DNA of 17,473 nucleotides from Lachnospiraceae bacterium (GTDB lineage: Bacteria; Bacillota; Clostridia; Lachnospirales; Lachnospiraceae): the NCBI GenBank assembly GCA_019423745.1, contig JAHZAV010000041.1, positions 1 through 17,473 of the forward strand, in the 5' to 3' direction. Below, piece by piece: positions 1 to 7,612 of the stretch (position 1 is its first letter; each line of letters starts with the position of its first letter). The notes under the pieces were generated by a model, which saw only the letters and a program-made list of their open reading frames with translations, did not search any database and was not told the DNA's origin. The position numbers and the translations under genes were made by a program.

Positions 1-256
1 CCGGGGTGGTAGCGGTACCTTGAACCTGCAATCCGCTATAGCAGGGGTGATATTGCGCAGAGGGCGAAAGCTGGCAGGGCTGCCCTTGGTAAGTGACGTT
101 GATATCCGGGTCTTACGCGACGGAAATCCGTGAACCGTGTCAGGTCGGGAACGAAGCAGCACTAAGCGGAACCTTCCGGGTGCCGTAAGGGTGCCTGGGT
201 TGAGTAAACTGCCAAGGTAACGCCTGTTGGCCTAGCTCGAAGCGCAATGCACATAA
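1..256 (+). ncRNA. ffs: Signal recognition particle RNA (large Firmicutes type), 5' end cut by window edge
   Basis: This is the RNA scaffold of the signal recognition particle, which with Ffh brings ribosomes making membrane and secreted proteins to FtsY. The Alu-domain part is visible near the start (GGTAGCGG and AATCCGCT, around 7-40). The Ffh-binding helix 8 lies at 139-160, with the conserved left side GTCAGGTC, a GGAA tetraloop and the right side GAAGCAGC. Order and length match the roughly 270-nt Bacillus scRNA rather than the short E. coli 4.5S RNA. By comparison with my memory of the B. subtilis RNA, about 12-15 bases are missing at the 5' end. The 3' end near 256 is an estimate from the terminal GCAATGCAC, which would pair with the missing 5' bases. 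The closing pair of the GGAA loop is G-C, whereas C-G is usual. Confidence 0.93.
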
Positions 257-279
257 TAATCTGACATTGTGTATATAAA

Positions 280-312
280 AAGGAGGGTGCTTTTTTACTG
301 AGCTCCCCCCTT
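280..312. terminator. Bidirectional intrinsic terminator between SRP RNA and tadA
   Basis: A 12-position stem pairs 280-291 with 301-312, with two mismatches and a 9-base loop. On the plus strand it is followed by a run of T (311-321), which would end the SRP RNA transcript. On the minus strand the opposite flank reads as a T-run too, so the same hairpin can end tadA. It overlaps the last codons of tadA. Confidence 0.7.
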
Positions 313-774
313 CTTTTTTTTCTCCCTTAATTCTCTAAAAAATGATTTCATCAGTTCTGAACATTCTTCTTCTAACACGCCTCTTGTCACATCTGCCTGA
401 TGATTAAACTTGTCTATCTGAAGAAGATTTAAAATAGATCCTGCGCAACCCGCTTTCGGATTCATACAGCCAATCACCACCCTGTCCATACGCGACTGAA
501 TAATTGCACCCGCACACATTTGACATGGTTCCAGTGTCACATATAACGTACAGCCTTCCAGCCTCCAATCTCCTAATTTTTTACTGGCTTTCCGGATTGC
601 AGAAATCTCCGCATGCGCCAGAGGGTTCTTGTCCGTATTTCTGCGGTTATATCCTCTGCTGATAATTTTGCCTTCATACACCACCACACATCCTATCGGC
701 GTTTCTTGCAACGCATAAGCCTTTTTTGCTTGCTTTATCGCTTCCTTCATATATTTTTCATCTATATTTGTCAT
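295..774 (-). CDS. tadA: tRNA adenosine(34) deaminase TadA
   Basis: Converts A34 to inosine in the anticodon of tRNA-Arg(ACG), which lets one tRNA read several arginine codons; it acts on tRNA in the cytoplasm as a dimer. The 159-residue protein has the complete cytidine/deoxycytidylate-deaminase zinc site: His54-Ala-Glu56 (Zn ligand and proton shuttle) and Pro83-Cys84-x-x-Cys87. The length is normal for bacterial TadA. The ATG at 772-774 is chosen because the N-terminus (DEKYMKEAIKQAKKA) matches the family, although the ribosome binding site is weak. It is the last gene of the minus-strand cluster and converges on the SRP RNA. In Bacillus, tadA and the SRP RNA gene are also neighbours but run in the same direction. 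Identification is secure. Confidence 0.95.
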   Translation of the reverse strand: MTNIDEKYMKEAIKQAKKAYALQETPIGCVVVYEGKIISRGYNRRNTDKNPLAHAEISAIRKASKKLGDWRLEGCTLYVTLEPCQMCAGAIIQSRMDRVVIGCMNPKAGCAGSILNLLQIDKFNHQADVTRGVLEEECSELMKSFFRELREKKKKGGAQ

Positions 775-807
775 TTTTGCACACCACTTTCTCCATTTTT
801 ACACACC
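772..807. repeat. Short direct repeat over the tadA start region
   Basis: Two 14-base units, at 772-785 and 794-807, differ at one position (plus strand CATTTTTGCACACC and CATTTTTACACACC) with a 22-bp period. The first contains the tadA start codon, so the second carries an out-of-frame ATG. It looks like a small local duplication that pushed the original 5' flank of tadA away. Confidence 0.5.
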
Positions 808-813
808 GATTGT

Positions 814-862
814 TGCAGGTGGGGACGTAACAAAGTTTAACTTTGTTACGTCCCCACCTGCA
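814..862. repeat. Perfect 49-nt palindrome (24-bp arms), possible REP/MITE-like unit
   Basis: Bases 814-837 pair with 839-862 without a mismatch around the single central base 838. The arm contains GGTGGGGACGTAACAAAGTT. It begins exactly at the base after the stop-codon trinucleotide of the upstream gene (863-865) and fills much of the gap to tadA. Neither side has the T-run expected of an intrinsic terminator. A mobile or repeated palindromic unit fits best, but only one copy is in this window. Confidence 0.75.
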
Positions 863-1744
863 TTACCTTTTCACCAGTCGACACCAGTACCCAAAGTTTT
901 CTTCCTCATTTTTCTCATTTGCATCCAATTGTACTGCACCTTCATCAACAGTTCGAAACTGGGGAAAACCAAAAGCTTCTGCCGCCCTTGCTTCTTTCTC
1001 ATGATATACGCCAGGAACTCCCAGCAAACATTGCTCTCCCTCTTCGATTAAAATGAGATGATGATAATTATAATACCCATGCAGTAAGAAACTATTATTT
1101 GCAAGACGCCATTCACATCGCTTCAAACTGGCAAGATCCTGACGATGAATCTTCCTATACATTACGTCTGCCGGAGTAGATTGATCCGGTTCTTCTTCAG
1201 ATTCCACCCCTATTTCTGCCTCTTTCTCTTCTCTTTCATCTTCGCCATCACTATCGATCCAGTCATCTTCTTCCTGCTCCTCTTCTGCCTTCTTCTCTAC
1301 CATCTGGACAATATCTGGTTCCGGTTCCTCTTTCCATGGCTGCATCTGCTCCACAGCTGCCGGCGTATCGTCCCATACTGCGGCAAATCGCCGTTTATTT
1401 TCATTCTCCAGAATAACGCCTTCAATCCGAGAATAATTTTCTCTTTTTCCTGTATCATCAGGCGTAAACAGGAGCCGATAATTAACCGCCGGATTGGCAT
1501 TCTCAATGTCTCCCTGCCAGATTCCGATACATTGTCCTCCTTTTAAATAGAAAATATACACTTTCAGTGTTTTATCTTCAGTAAGGTGCAATCCTTTTCC
1601 ATGAATATGTACAATTGTATTTTCATCCTGTTGTTCTACTTTGACGAATCCTACATTTCGAATTCTCTGCCCATTTCGGTATTCATATAAATAGCGAATA
1701 AACCGTTTCAAACCTCCACTTCCATTCTTTCTTCTGGTTATCAC
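863..1744 (-). CDS. DUF6128-like protein of unknown function
   Basis: Biochemical function is not known. The protein has two conserved-looking parts joined by an acidic linker. The N-terminal part (residues about 13-130) is rich in beta-strand-like segments and starts with KRFIRYLYEYRNGQR. The linker (about 138-190) is almost all Glu/Asp. The C-terminal part (about 195-293) has aromatic and Gly-rich stretches (LLHGYYNYHHL, LLGVPGVYHEKE, FGYWCRL). This pattern resembles the DUF6128 family of Lachnospiraceae; I recall that from memory and did not search. No signal peptide or membrane segment is visible. The listed start is GTG at 1742-1744 with a poor ribosome binding site. A TTG at 1709-1711, preceded by a purine-rich stretch, would begin at the conserved LKRF and is a good alternative. 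It lies between the dGTPase and tadA genes on the same strand. Confidence 0.7.
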   Translation of the reverse strand: MITRRKNGSGGLKRFIRYLYEYRNGQRIRNVGFVKVEQQDENTIVHIHGKGLHLTEDKTLKVYIFYLKGGQCIGIWQGDIENANPAVNYRLLFTPDDTGKRENYSRIEGVILENENKRRFAAVWDDTPAAVEQMQPWKEEPEPDIVQMVEKKAEEEQEEDDWIDSDGEDEREEKEAEIGVESEEEPDQSTPADVMYRKIHRQDLASLKRCEWRLANNSFLLHGYYNYHHLILIEEGEQCLLGVPGVYHEKEARAAEAFGFPQFRTVDEGAVQLDANEKNEEENFGYWCRLVKR

Positions 1745-1780
1745 AATCTATTCGCCATCCCCACGGAAAATACCTGTTCT

Positions 1781-3199
1781 TTACAGAATTGCTTTCAGCT
1801 CCTGATAAAGCCGCTTCGCATAACTGTCCGTCATACCACAGATATAGTCCGTAACAAGCAGCAATCTAAGATAAAGTTTTTCCCTATCCGTTTTCCCATT
1901 TGCATGATAATGATAAGCATTTTTATAATTGCTGGAAATAAAAGAAACCATTCTTTCGTCTATGGAATCCAGCTCCTCTTTCGGATCATCGTATTTAATG
2001 ATTGGTCTCACAAAACGATCCATAAGATAATCTATCATAACCGCTTCGGCTACTTCCATACGATAAATAGGTTTTGAAGTAAAAACCTGACAGTAAGCCA
2101 TTGTTCCCAGCATTTCCATAAGGTCTTCAGCAAAAGTCCCGTAAAACAAATCGTGTTTATAAGAACCTTCCATAATTTGTTTATAATTGGAAGTAAAACC
2201 GAACGTAGCACACGAAATCAGAAAACCCTGTACTCTCACAATCCAATTTTTAACAGCATATTCTTCTGCATTTCTTACCTTCTTTTCCAATCCTCGGTCA
2301 TATAATTCCATCAATTTCTGCGCTGGCTTAAAAGACACTTTTTCATTTCTATTGTTCTTCTCAAGTTTTTTCAATTCATGCAGAAGATCATAATAAGAAA
2401 TAAATCCTTTTATAAATGCATCCTCAATATCCGCCGTTTTATAAGCAATATCATCTGCCGCTTCCAAAATAAATGTCAACGGATGTCTATTACCATTTGT
2501 TCCTGTTTCCTGCTGTATTTCACGAAACATATCTTCATCCGCATAGTAATATCCCATTTTCTTTTCTTTGATGTCTTCAGAATCATCTCGAATCCCCAGA
2601 GATGATACTGGATATTTCACAATCGTATTCAAAAGTGCATATGTCAGATTCATACCATTTTCATCTACCAGAAAATGAAGCTTGGTTACCAGACGAAGGG
2701 CCTGCGCATTTCCTTCAAAATGATAAAAATCTTCCTTCATCTGTTCTGTCAGCACATTTTCTAGCTTCTCACCGTGAAAAGTTAATTTTGATAAATTCCT
2801 CTGAAACCATTCTCTTATAGCCGTTTCACCAAAATGACCAAACGGAGGATTCCCAATGTCATGAATGAGGCCGGCACACTGAAGAATACTACAGATATCT
2901 TCTTTCATCTGAGGAGTAAAATCTGTATCTCTCTTATACGCAAGAATATTTTCTCCAATATTTTGTCCCAGCGATTTCGCAAGGGATGATACTTCCAGAG
3001 AATGCGTCAGCCGAGTTCTTATAAAATCACTTTTATCCAAAGGGAATACCTGCGTCTTATCCTGCAGTCTTCTGAAAGATGCACTGCCTATTATACGATG
3101 ATAGTCTTTTTCAAACTCGCTCCGCAAATCAGTTGATTTTGTATGTATTCCACTGCTCTCTCTGCTTCTTTTTGGCGACAAAAGCTGTTCCCATTTCAT
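1781..3199 (-). CDS. dgt: Deoxyguanosinetriphosphate triphosphohydrolase (dGTPase, HD superfamily)
   Basis: Hydrolyses dNTPs, classically dGTP, to deoxynucleoside and triphosphate, and so trims cytoplasmic dNTP pools. The HD metal site is intact: His66 in TRLTHSLEV, then His113-Asp114 in AGLIHDIGNPPFGH, with a later acidic cluster (EAADDIAYKTADIEDA) supplying the last ligand. The pre-HD signature FRRLQDKTQVFPL is also present. With the chosen start it is 472 residues, in the range of the long dGTPase class. The ATG at 3197-3199 is chosen because the protein then begins MKWEQLLSPKR and GGCGGTG lies about 9 bases upstream. A TTG at 3236-3238 would add 13 residues of unconvincing sequence. It follows the HTH gene by 61 bases and is probably cotranscribed with it. 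The family is secure; preference for dGTP over other dNTPs is inferred. Confidence 0.93.
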   Translation of the reverse strand: MKWEQLLSPKRSRESSGIHTKSTDLRSEFEKDYHRIIGSASFRRLQDKTQVFPLDKSDFIRTRLTHSLEVSSLAKSLGQNIGENILAYKRDTDFTPQMKEDICSILQCAGLIHDIGNPPFGHFGETAIREWFQRNLSKLTFHGEKLENVLTEQMKEDFYHFEGNAQALRLVTKLHFLVDENGMNLTYALLNTIVKYPVSSLGIRDDSEDIKEKKMGYYYADEDMFREIQQETGTNGNRHPLTFILEAADDIAYKTADIEDAFIKGFISYYDLLHELKKLEKNNRNEKVSFKPAQKLMELYDRGLEKKVRNAEEYAVKNWIVRVQGFLISCATFGFTSNYKQIMEGSYKHDLFYGTFAEDLMEMLGTMAYCQVFTSKPIYRMEVAEAVMIDYLMDRFVRPIIKYDDPKEELDSIDERMVSFISSNYKNAYHYHANGKTDREKLYLRLLLVTDYICGMTDSYAKRLYQELKAIL

Positions 3200-3260
3200 T
3201 GCATACTGCACCGCCTTTCCTGTCCCCGAAAAGAGCAACTCTTAATCGATACTCTTTTGA

Positions 3261-4394
3261 TCAGTCTAAATAAATCGGGGGTTCATAATCATTTCCAAGT
3301 AAAGCTTTCTTTCTTTCCTGATATCCGAGAAAGGCCCACTCCGTCATATCCGTCCACTGATGATTGCTCCTGTCATAAACCTGTACATATCCTATACGCT
3401 TAGGATGCATACGTACTGTATTTGTTTCATATTCATGACCAGTGTAAGGATTGATATCCCCTCGCTCCAAATCCTCTTCTTCCGGATCCTCCAACAGTTC
3501 CTCTTCTACTTGAGTTCTGTCTTCGATTTCCTCCTCCGCAGAAAAATTCGGTTCTTCTGTCTCCGGCTCATTTTCTTCCGACACTGCCACTGTTTCTTCT
3601 AAATCTTCCTGCACTGTTTCTTCTACCGGCTCTGGTGCTGTTTCCTCTTTTTTCACTCTTCTCTGGAAGAAATCTCTCCAACTTCCTCTTGCCTTTTTCG
3701 CCGGCTTTTTGCTGTCTTGCGGCTGTAACATTTGCGCTTCTTCATGTATTTCTTCTTCCGCTTCTGCCTGAACGTTTTCCAAAGATTCCTCTTCTGTCAA
3801 TTCCTCAAACTCTTCTAAAATTGCCACATCTTCTCTGTCGTCTCCCGCTTCTTCTATTTCTTCCATAATGCTGCCCTCTTCTTCGGTTTCTTCCGTAGTT
3901 TCCACCGGACGTGTTTCCTGTACCAGCTCTTCCGACATTTCAGTTTCTGTTTCCACTTCTTCTGTTTCCACCGGTACTTCTTCAACCATTTCCGTCAAAT
4001 CTTCCTGGCAAGTTTCCTGAAGCGCATCCAAACTCTGATGGATATCCATTAACTCGCCGATCGTAATATCTCTTTCCGTCGGCATTTTTTTCTTCTTCCT
4101 TTTTTTGGCAAGCAAAGTAAGCTCCGCCTCTGTTGGCGCAGCTTGTCTGTTCTCTCTTTCCTCCTCTGTTCTGGTCTCACCTAAAATGCTAAGATGAAAT
4201 GGACATTCCAGAATTTCAGCAATCATGCGCATATCCTGTTCCTGAAAATTATCCCTCCCCAGTCTCTGAGTCAGATTCTGCCGGGACATCTTCTTCCCGG
4301 TCCGCTCTTCAATTATCTCTGCGAGTTCTTTGATTGTCATGCCTTTTCGGCTTAAGATAATTTTGACCTGTTCTCCGAATGTAAGATCTAACAT
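3261..4394 (-). CDS. HTH-domain protein with long acidic linker and conserved C-terminal segment, unknown function
   Basis: I do not recognise a named family. Residues about 5-70 look like a Cro/CI-type helix-turn-helix (QVKIILSRKGMTIKELAEII, then SRQNLTQRLG as a possible recognition region), suggesting DNA binding. Residues about 105-310 are low-complexity and very acidic, interrupted by a basic patch (KKPAKKARGSWRDFFQRR, about 229-246). The last 65 residues (from DINPYTGHEYE) are rich in aromatic residues and look like a folded segment. No membrane helix or signal peptide is seen. The ATG is preceded by AAGGAGG at good spacing. It is first in the HTH-dGTPase-DUF6128-tadA cluster, behind a promoter overlapping the end of the PPTase gene. 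Two of the four genes in this cluster (this one and the DUF6128-like gene) encode proteins with an acidic linker between two domains. A transcription factor or nucleoid-associated protein is possible, but the function is open. Confidence 0.75.
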   Translation of the reverse strand: MLDLTFGEQVKIILSRKGMTIKELAEIIEERTGKKMSRQNLTQRLGRDNFQEQDMRMIAEILECPFHLSILGETRTEEERENRQAAPTEAELTLLAKKRKKKKMPTERDITIGELMDIHQSLDALQETCQEDLTEMVEEVPVETEEVETETEMSEELVQETRPVETTEETEEEGSIMEEIEEAGDDREDVAILEEFEELTEEESLENVQAEAEEEIHEEAQMLQPQDSKKPAKKARGSWRDFFQRRVKKEETAPEPVEETVQEDLEETVAVSEENEPETEEPNFSAEEEIEDRTQVEEELLEDPEEEDLERGDINPYTGHEYETNTVRMHPKRIGYVQVYDRSNHQWTDMTEWAFLGYQERKKALLGNDYEPPIYLD

Positions 4395-4498
4395 GATATT
4401 CCTCCTTATTCAATTAAAATATACTCTCCCTAAAGGTCTATAAGTTGTCTTTTGTAAACTTTTTTATTTCTTCATAAACCTATGTTTTTCCCATAAAT

Positions 4499-4527
4499 AT
4501 TTTATCAAAACATAATATATCCGTCAA
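4499..4527 (-). promoter_or_regulatory. Sigma-A-type promoter for the HTH-dGTPase cluster
   Basis: On the minus strand, TTGACG (4522-4527) and TAAAAT (4499-4504) are separated by 17 bases, close to consensus. The -35 box overlaps the TGA stop of the upstream PPTase gene. Transcription would start near 4492 and give a 5' leader of about 98 bases before the HTH gene, with no strong structure that I can see. No intrinsic terminator follows the PPTase gene, so read-through is also possible. Confidence 0.6.
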
Positions 4528-5165
4528 TCCGAGATTTCAGTTTCCAGATTGTCCACTTTTATCTCTGCAAACTCATTAGATGTACTGCATACCGCAATTT
4601 TAGCATTTACACCATCTACTTCATATTCTTTATAAAAAAACGCTTCTGGAAATTCCTGCGGTTTCTTTACCAGCAAAGGACGATTTTCCATATCAAATTC
4701 TATCTCAAAACTTCTTGTATCAAGCTTCATTCCCAAACGTACTGCTTTCATAAAACTTTCTTTCAATACCCAGTATCTAAAGAAAGCATCGTTCCTCTTT
4801 TTATCACTGTCCATTTGCTCAATGTACTTCTGCTCACTCTGGCAGAAAAACCTCTTTGCTATTTTCATTCTTGCTTCTTTCATCGTCTCTATATCGCATC
4901 CTACTTTTTCTCCAATCTTATCAGACGCGCTGCAAAGAACATAGCATCCTGAATGCGACAGGTTAAACGTCTCTTTTCCTGTCCAGTCATAATATCGTTT
5001 CATCTTCTCCCATAAAATCCAGGCCCCCACACTTTGAGCCCGGTCTATAGGAAAACGAAGCCTATCCGCTTTCCGTTTTCGTTCTTCAGGAACAAGCTTA
5101 TAGAACTTCTCAAAACATGGATCCTCTGTCAATCCAGATATATCTGCAAACCACGTATAAATCAT
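4524..5165 (-). CDS. 4'-phosphopantetheinyl transferase (Sfp superfamily)
   Basis: Moves the phosphopantetheine arm from coenzyme A to a serine of carrier proteins (acyl, peptidyl or aryl carrier proteins), turning apo into holo forms in the cytoplasm. The 213 residues carry all the Sfp-type motifs in order: NLSHSG (68-73), GCDIE (89-93, with Mg2+-binding Asp91 and Glu93) and WVLKES (132-137, with Lys135 and Glu136). Size is typical of the Sfp group (about 200-240 residues), not the short AcpS type. The ATG overlaps the stop of the metallopeptidase gene in an ATGA, indicating translational coupling. No polyketide or nonribosomal peptide synthase is in the window, so its partner carrier protein is unknown; it may serve fatty acid synthesis or a distant cluster. 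Confidence 0.92.
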   Translation of the reverse strand: MIYTWFADISGLTEDPCFEKFYKLVPEERKRKADRLRFPIDRAQSVGAWILWEKMKRYYDWTGKETFNLSHSGCYVLCSASDKIGEKVGCDIETMKEARMKIAKRFFCQSEQKYIEQMDSDKKRNDAFFRYWVLKESFMKAVRLGMKLDTRSFEIEFDMENRPLLVKKPQEFPEAFFYKEYEVDGVNAKIAVCSTSNEFAEIKVDNLETEISD

Positions 5166-5704
5166 ATTCCTGTCTCCCTCAACTGTTTTCTCCGAACCTT
5201 CCAGTCCGGAAGAAATTTTGTCATATAATTTTGAAAACGCTGATTATGACTAGGTTCAATTAAATGACACAATTCATGCACCAGTACATATTCAAGACAC
5301 TCTTCAGGACAGAAAATCAGTTTTGTATTCAATCGAATCTTTCTCGTCCTAGGCGTACAGCTCCCCCATCTGGTCTTCATCCACCTAAGGTTCCATCCGG
5401 AAGCATGTACTCCCATTATCGGCTCCCACTTGTTTGCATAGTCAAATACCCTTTTTTTCATTTTCTCAATCTGTTTTTTCGTGGGAGGTCCTATCTCTTT
5501 CTTTTCCATCTGTCCACTCATATACTCGTGATGAAGTCTGATCCATTTTTCCTTTGAATCAATAAATTTTCTAATACGCCCCACCGGTGTCCCCTTGGGA
5601 GCTGTTACAAGTACATCTCCAGCAGGCGGTTTGATATACAGATTAATATTCTTAATCCTACGGTACTCAACTCTTACAGGAATACCGTGCAAATCATATA
5701 TCAT
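5162..5704 (-). CDS. YgjP-like zinc metallopeptidase domain protein
   Basis: A single-domain predicted zinc metallohydrolase of 180 residues. The HELCH motif (143-147) gives two histidine ligands and the catalytic glutamate; His153 in PSHN is the probable third ligand. The preceding TRWGSC (111-116) and the strand-rich N-terminus (YIKPPAGDVLVTAPKG) are hallmarks of the YgjP/DUF45 group, related to SprT/WLM proteases. Its substrate is not known. No signal peptide is present, so it should act in the cytoplasm. It sits between the GH2 and PPTase genes, overlapping the GH2 gene end by 11 bases and sharing ATGA with the PPTase. The nearest good ribosome binding site (AAGGAG) is about 13 bases upstream, somewhat far, so coupling to upstream translation is likely. 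Confidence 0.88.
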   Translation of the reverse strand: MIYDLHGIPVRVEYRRIKNINLYIKPPAGDVLVTAPKGTPVGRIRKFIDSKEKWIRLHHEYMSGQMEKKEIGPPTKKQIEKMKKRVFDYANKWEPIMGVHASGWNLRWMKTRWGSCTPRTRKIRLNTKLIFCPEECLEYVLVHELCHLIEPSHNQRFQNYMTKFLPDWKVRRKQLRETGI

Positions 5705-7442
5705 ACTGGTTATTCCACTCCTTCAAAACTTCCTCATCTATTTTCAACACTTCTCTATCATAAGTATAAATACCATTTACTTCTTCTTCCACATCAGAAA
5801 GCTGCGTATAAATTGTTACAGATAATCCTTCTTTCAGCCTGGGAATAATTTGTCTTTGCATCAACATCGAATACCCTTTTGTCAATTGCCTTTTACTTCC
5901 ATAGATCCGGTATCCATATACTCTACTGTACATACTGTGCTGTCTTATTCTCCAACAGTAACCCCCAAACTCAGTCAATGCCACAATCCGTTTATCCGGT
6001 CTGATTTTTAACTGAAAGAAATAATTATGAATACTTCGGAAATCTCCGCCGCTCTGGTCAAACCATCCACTAGCCTGATCCACCAGACGAGTTCCATCGA
6101 TTTTTTGGGCAAGAGCAGTCATTTCCTTTGCATCAAACTGTCCCCATCCTTCATTAAAAAGAACCCACGTAACAATACAAGGATGGTTCCCTAAAACCCG
6201 AATGGTTTCTTTTATTTCTTCTGCAAAAATTTCCCGTCCTTTTAATTCCTTTCTGCCCAGAAGTCCATATGTACGATCCGTAACACGGAAATTTATCTTT
6301 TCAAATGCATTGGCCATGTAAGTCACATACCAATGTTTGTAAGGATCCCCTCCACAGACCATGTCCTGCCACACTAACATTCCAAGGCGATCACAATGAT
6401 AATACCAGCGATCTGGTTCAATTTTTATGTGCTTGCGAAGCATATTAAATCCTAAGCGCTTCATTTCCTTAATATCAAACTCCAATGCTTCATCTGTAGG
6501 CGCAGTATAGAGTCCATCTGGCCAGTACCCCTGATCCAGCACACCTTTTTGCAAATATGGCTGATTGTTTAAAAAGGGTCTTAAAATGCCTTTCTCATCT
6601 TTTTCCGCCGATATTTTACGCATGGCGAAATAACTATCTACTGTATCCTCACCAAGTGTAATTGTCATCTGATACAAAAATGGATCTTCCGGGCTCCAGG
6701 GATGCATTTGATATACAGGAATATACAGAGGAACTCCCACTTCTCCCTTTGCCTCGATAGGCTGCATCTCTTCTGAAGAAATTTCCACCCCAAATCTTCC
6801 CCCTCTTTCGGACCGTACAATTACTTGAACCATTTTTTCATCAAACAAAGGAGTAATCTTTAATTCATGAATATAACGATCAGGAACCAGCTCCATCCAT
6901 ACTGTCTGCCAAATTCCGCTCTGAGCTGTGTAAAACATTCCGCCCTTTGCAAGCTTTTGTTTTCCCCTGCTGTAATAACAATGATCCGTAAAATCCCTGA
7001 CTGCCACTAAAAGTTCATTATCCCCATCTTTTAGTGCATCTGTCACATCTGCCGTAAACGGAAGATATCCGCCAAGATGTTTTGCTACCAAAATTTTATT
7101 TACATATACAGCAGCAAACTGATCCACCGCGCCAAAATTAAGAAGCCATCTTTTTCCGCTCTCTTTTTTTACATTCTTCGGCAGCATTCTTTTATACCAT
7201 AAAACCTGTTTTGGATGCAGCTTTCTTCCAACTCCAGAAAGAGGCGCCTCCGGAGAAAAAGGTACCAAAATTTTACCATTAAACTGATGTGGTATTTTCT
7301 TAGTTCCCATAATTACATAATCCCAAAATCCATTCAGGTTGAGATAACTGTCCCTCTTCATAAATGGACGCGGATACTCCTGCAGCACTTGACTTGGATT
7401 CGCTTTAACCTGATCTGTCCACCTGGTCTTTAACTCTTTCAT
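5694..7442 (-). CDS. Glycoside hydrolase family 2 protein (beta-galactosidase/beta-glucuronidase type)
   Basis: A retaining beta-glycosidase predicted to release sugar from beta-linked glycosides. In order it has a jelly-roll sugar-binding domain (about 25-190, with LNLNGFWDY near the start), an Ig-like domain (about 190-285) and a TIM barrel from about 290. The acid/base is Glu431 in FNEGWGQ and the nucleophile is Glu491 in LTEFGGY; both are in the expected GH2 positions. At 582 residues it is the size of beta-glucuronidases and much shorter than LacZ. No signal peptide is seen, so it probably acts on imported sugars in the cytoplasm. The ATG follows AAGGAGG at good spacing. It is first of three overlapping genes. 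The exact sugar cannot be read from the sequence, and no sugar transporter is next to it. Confidence 0.9.
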   Translation of the reverse strand: MKELKTRWTDQVKANPSQVLQEYPRPFMKRDSYLNLNGFWDYVIMGTKKIPHQFNGKILVPFSPEAPLSGVGRKLHPKQVLWYKRMLPKNVKKESGKRWLLNFGAVDQFAAVYVNKILVAKHLGGYLPFTADVTDALKDGDNELLVAVRDFTDHCYYSRGKQKLAKGGMFYTAQSGIWQTVWMELVPDRYIHELKITPLFDEKMVQVIVRSERGGRFGVEISSEEMQPIEAKGEVGVPLYIPVYQMHPWSPEDPFLYQMTITLGEDTVDSYFAMRKISAEKDEKGILRPFLNNQPYLQKGVLDQGYWPDGLYTAPTDEALEFDIKEMKRLGFNMLRKHIKIEPDRWYYHCDRLGMLVWQDMVCGGDPYKHWYVTYMANAFEKINFRVTDRTYGLLGRKELKGREIFAEEIKETIRVLGNHPCIVTWVLFNEGWGQFDAKEMTALAQKIDGTRLVDQASGWFDQSGGDFRSIHNYFFQLKIRPDKRIVALTEFGGYCWRIRQHSMYSRVYGYRIYGSKRQLTKGYSMLMQRQIIPRLKEGLSVTIYTQLSDVEEEVNGIYTYDREVLKIDEEVLKEWNNQYDI

Positions 7443-7474
7443 GTGCCGCCTCCTTATAACTGTTTATTTTCCTT

Positions 7475-7503
7475 ATTATAACGGATATGCATAGATGCCA
7501 CAA
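7475..7503 (-). promoter_or_regulatory. Probable promoter of the GH2-metallopeptidase-PPTase operon
   Basis: On the minus strand a perfect TATAAT (7475-7480) lies 17 bases downstream of TTGTGG (7498-7503). The -10 box is ideal and the -35 box is weak. Transcription would start near 7468, about 25 bases before the GH2 start codon. It sits just after the ATP synthase terminator, as expected for a new transcription unit. Confidence 0.5.
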
Positions 7504-7536
7504 GTAAGACTACCAACAAAGAAAATATGAAAAAAC

Positions 7537-7583
7537 GGGCAGAATCTCTTTGTCTATACAAATAAAACAAAATGATTCTGCCC
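7537..7583. terminator. Intrinsic terminator of the ATP synthase operon
   Basis: A perfect 10-bp stem pairs GGGCAGAATC (7537-7546) with GATTCTGCCC (7574-7583) around a 27-base loop, which itself can form a small TTTGT/ACAAA stem. On the minus strand it is followed by six T residues (7530-7535), 30 bases past the atpC stop. The plus strand also has a T-run (from 7584), so it can act both ways. Confidence 0.8.
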
Positions 7584-7612
7584 TTTTTTACTTTTCACAT
7601 GACTTGTCGCCA

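Noticed and set aside
735..796. A 12-codon frame starting at the second ATG of the direct repeat upstream of tadA, a possible leader peptide
   Set aside because: No ribosome binding site and out of frame; best explained as a by-product of the small duplication.
814..862. The palindrome as an intrinsic terminator
   Set aside because: No T-run on either strand next to the stem, and the arms are longer and more perfect than usual terminators.
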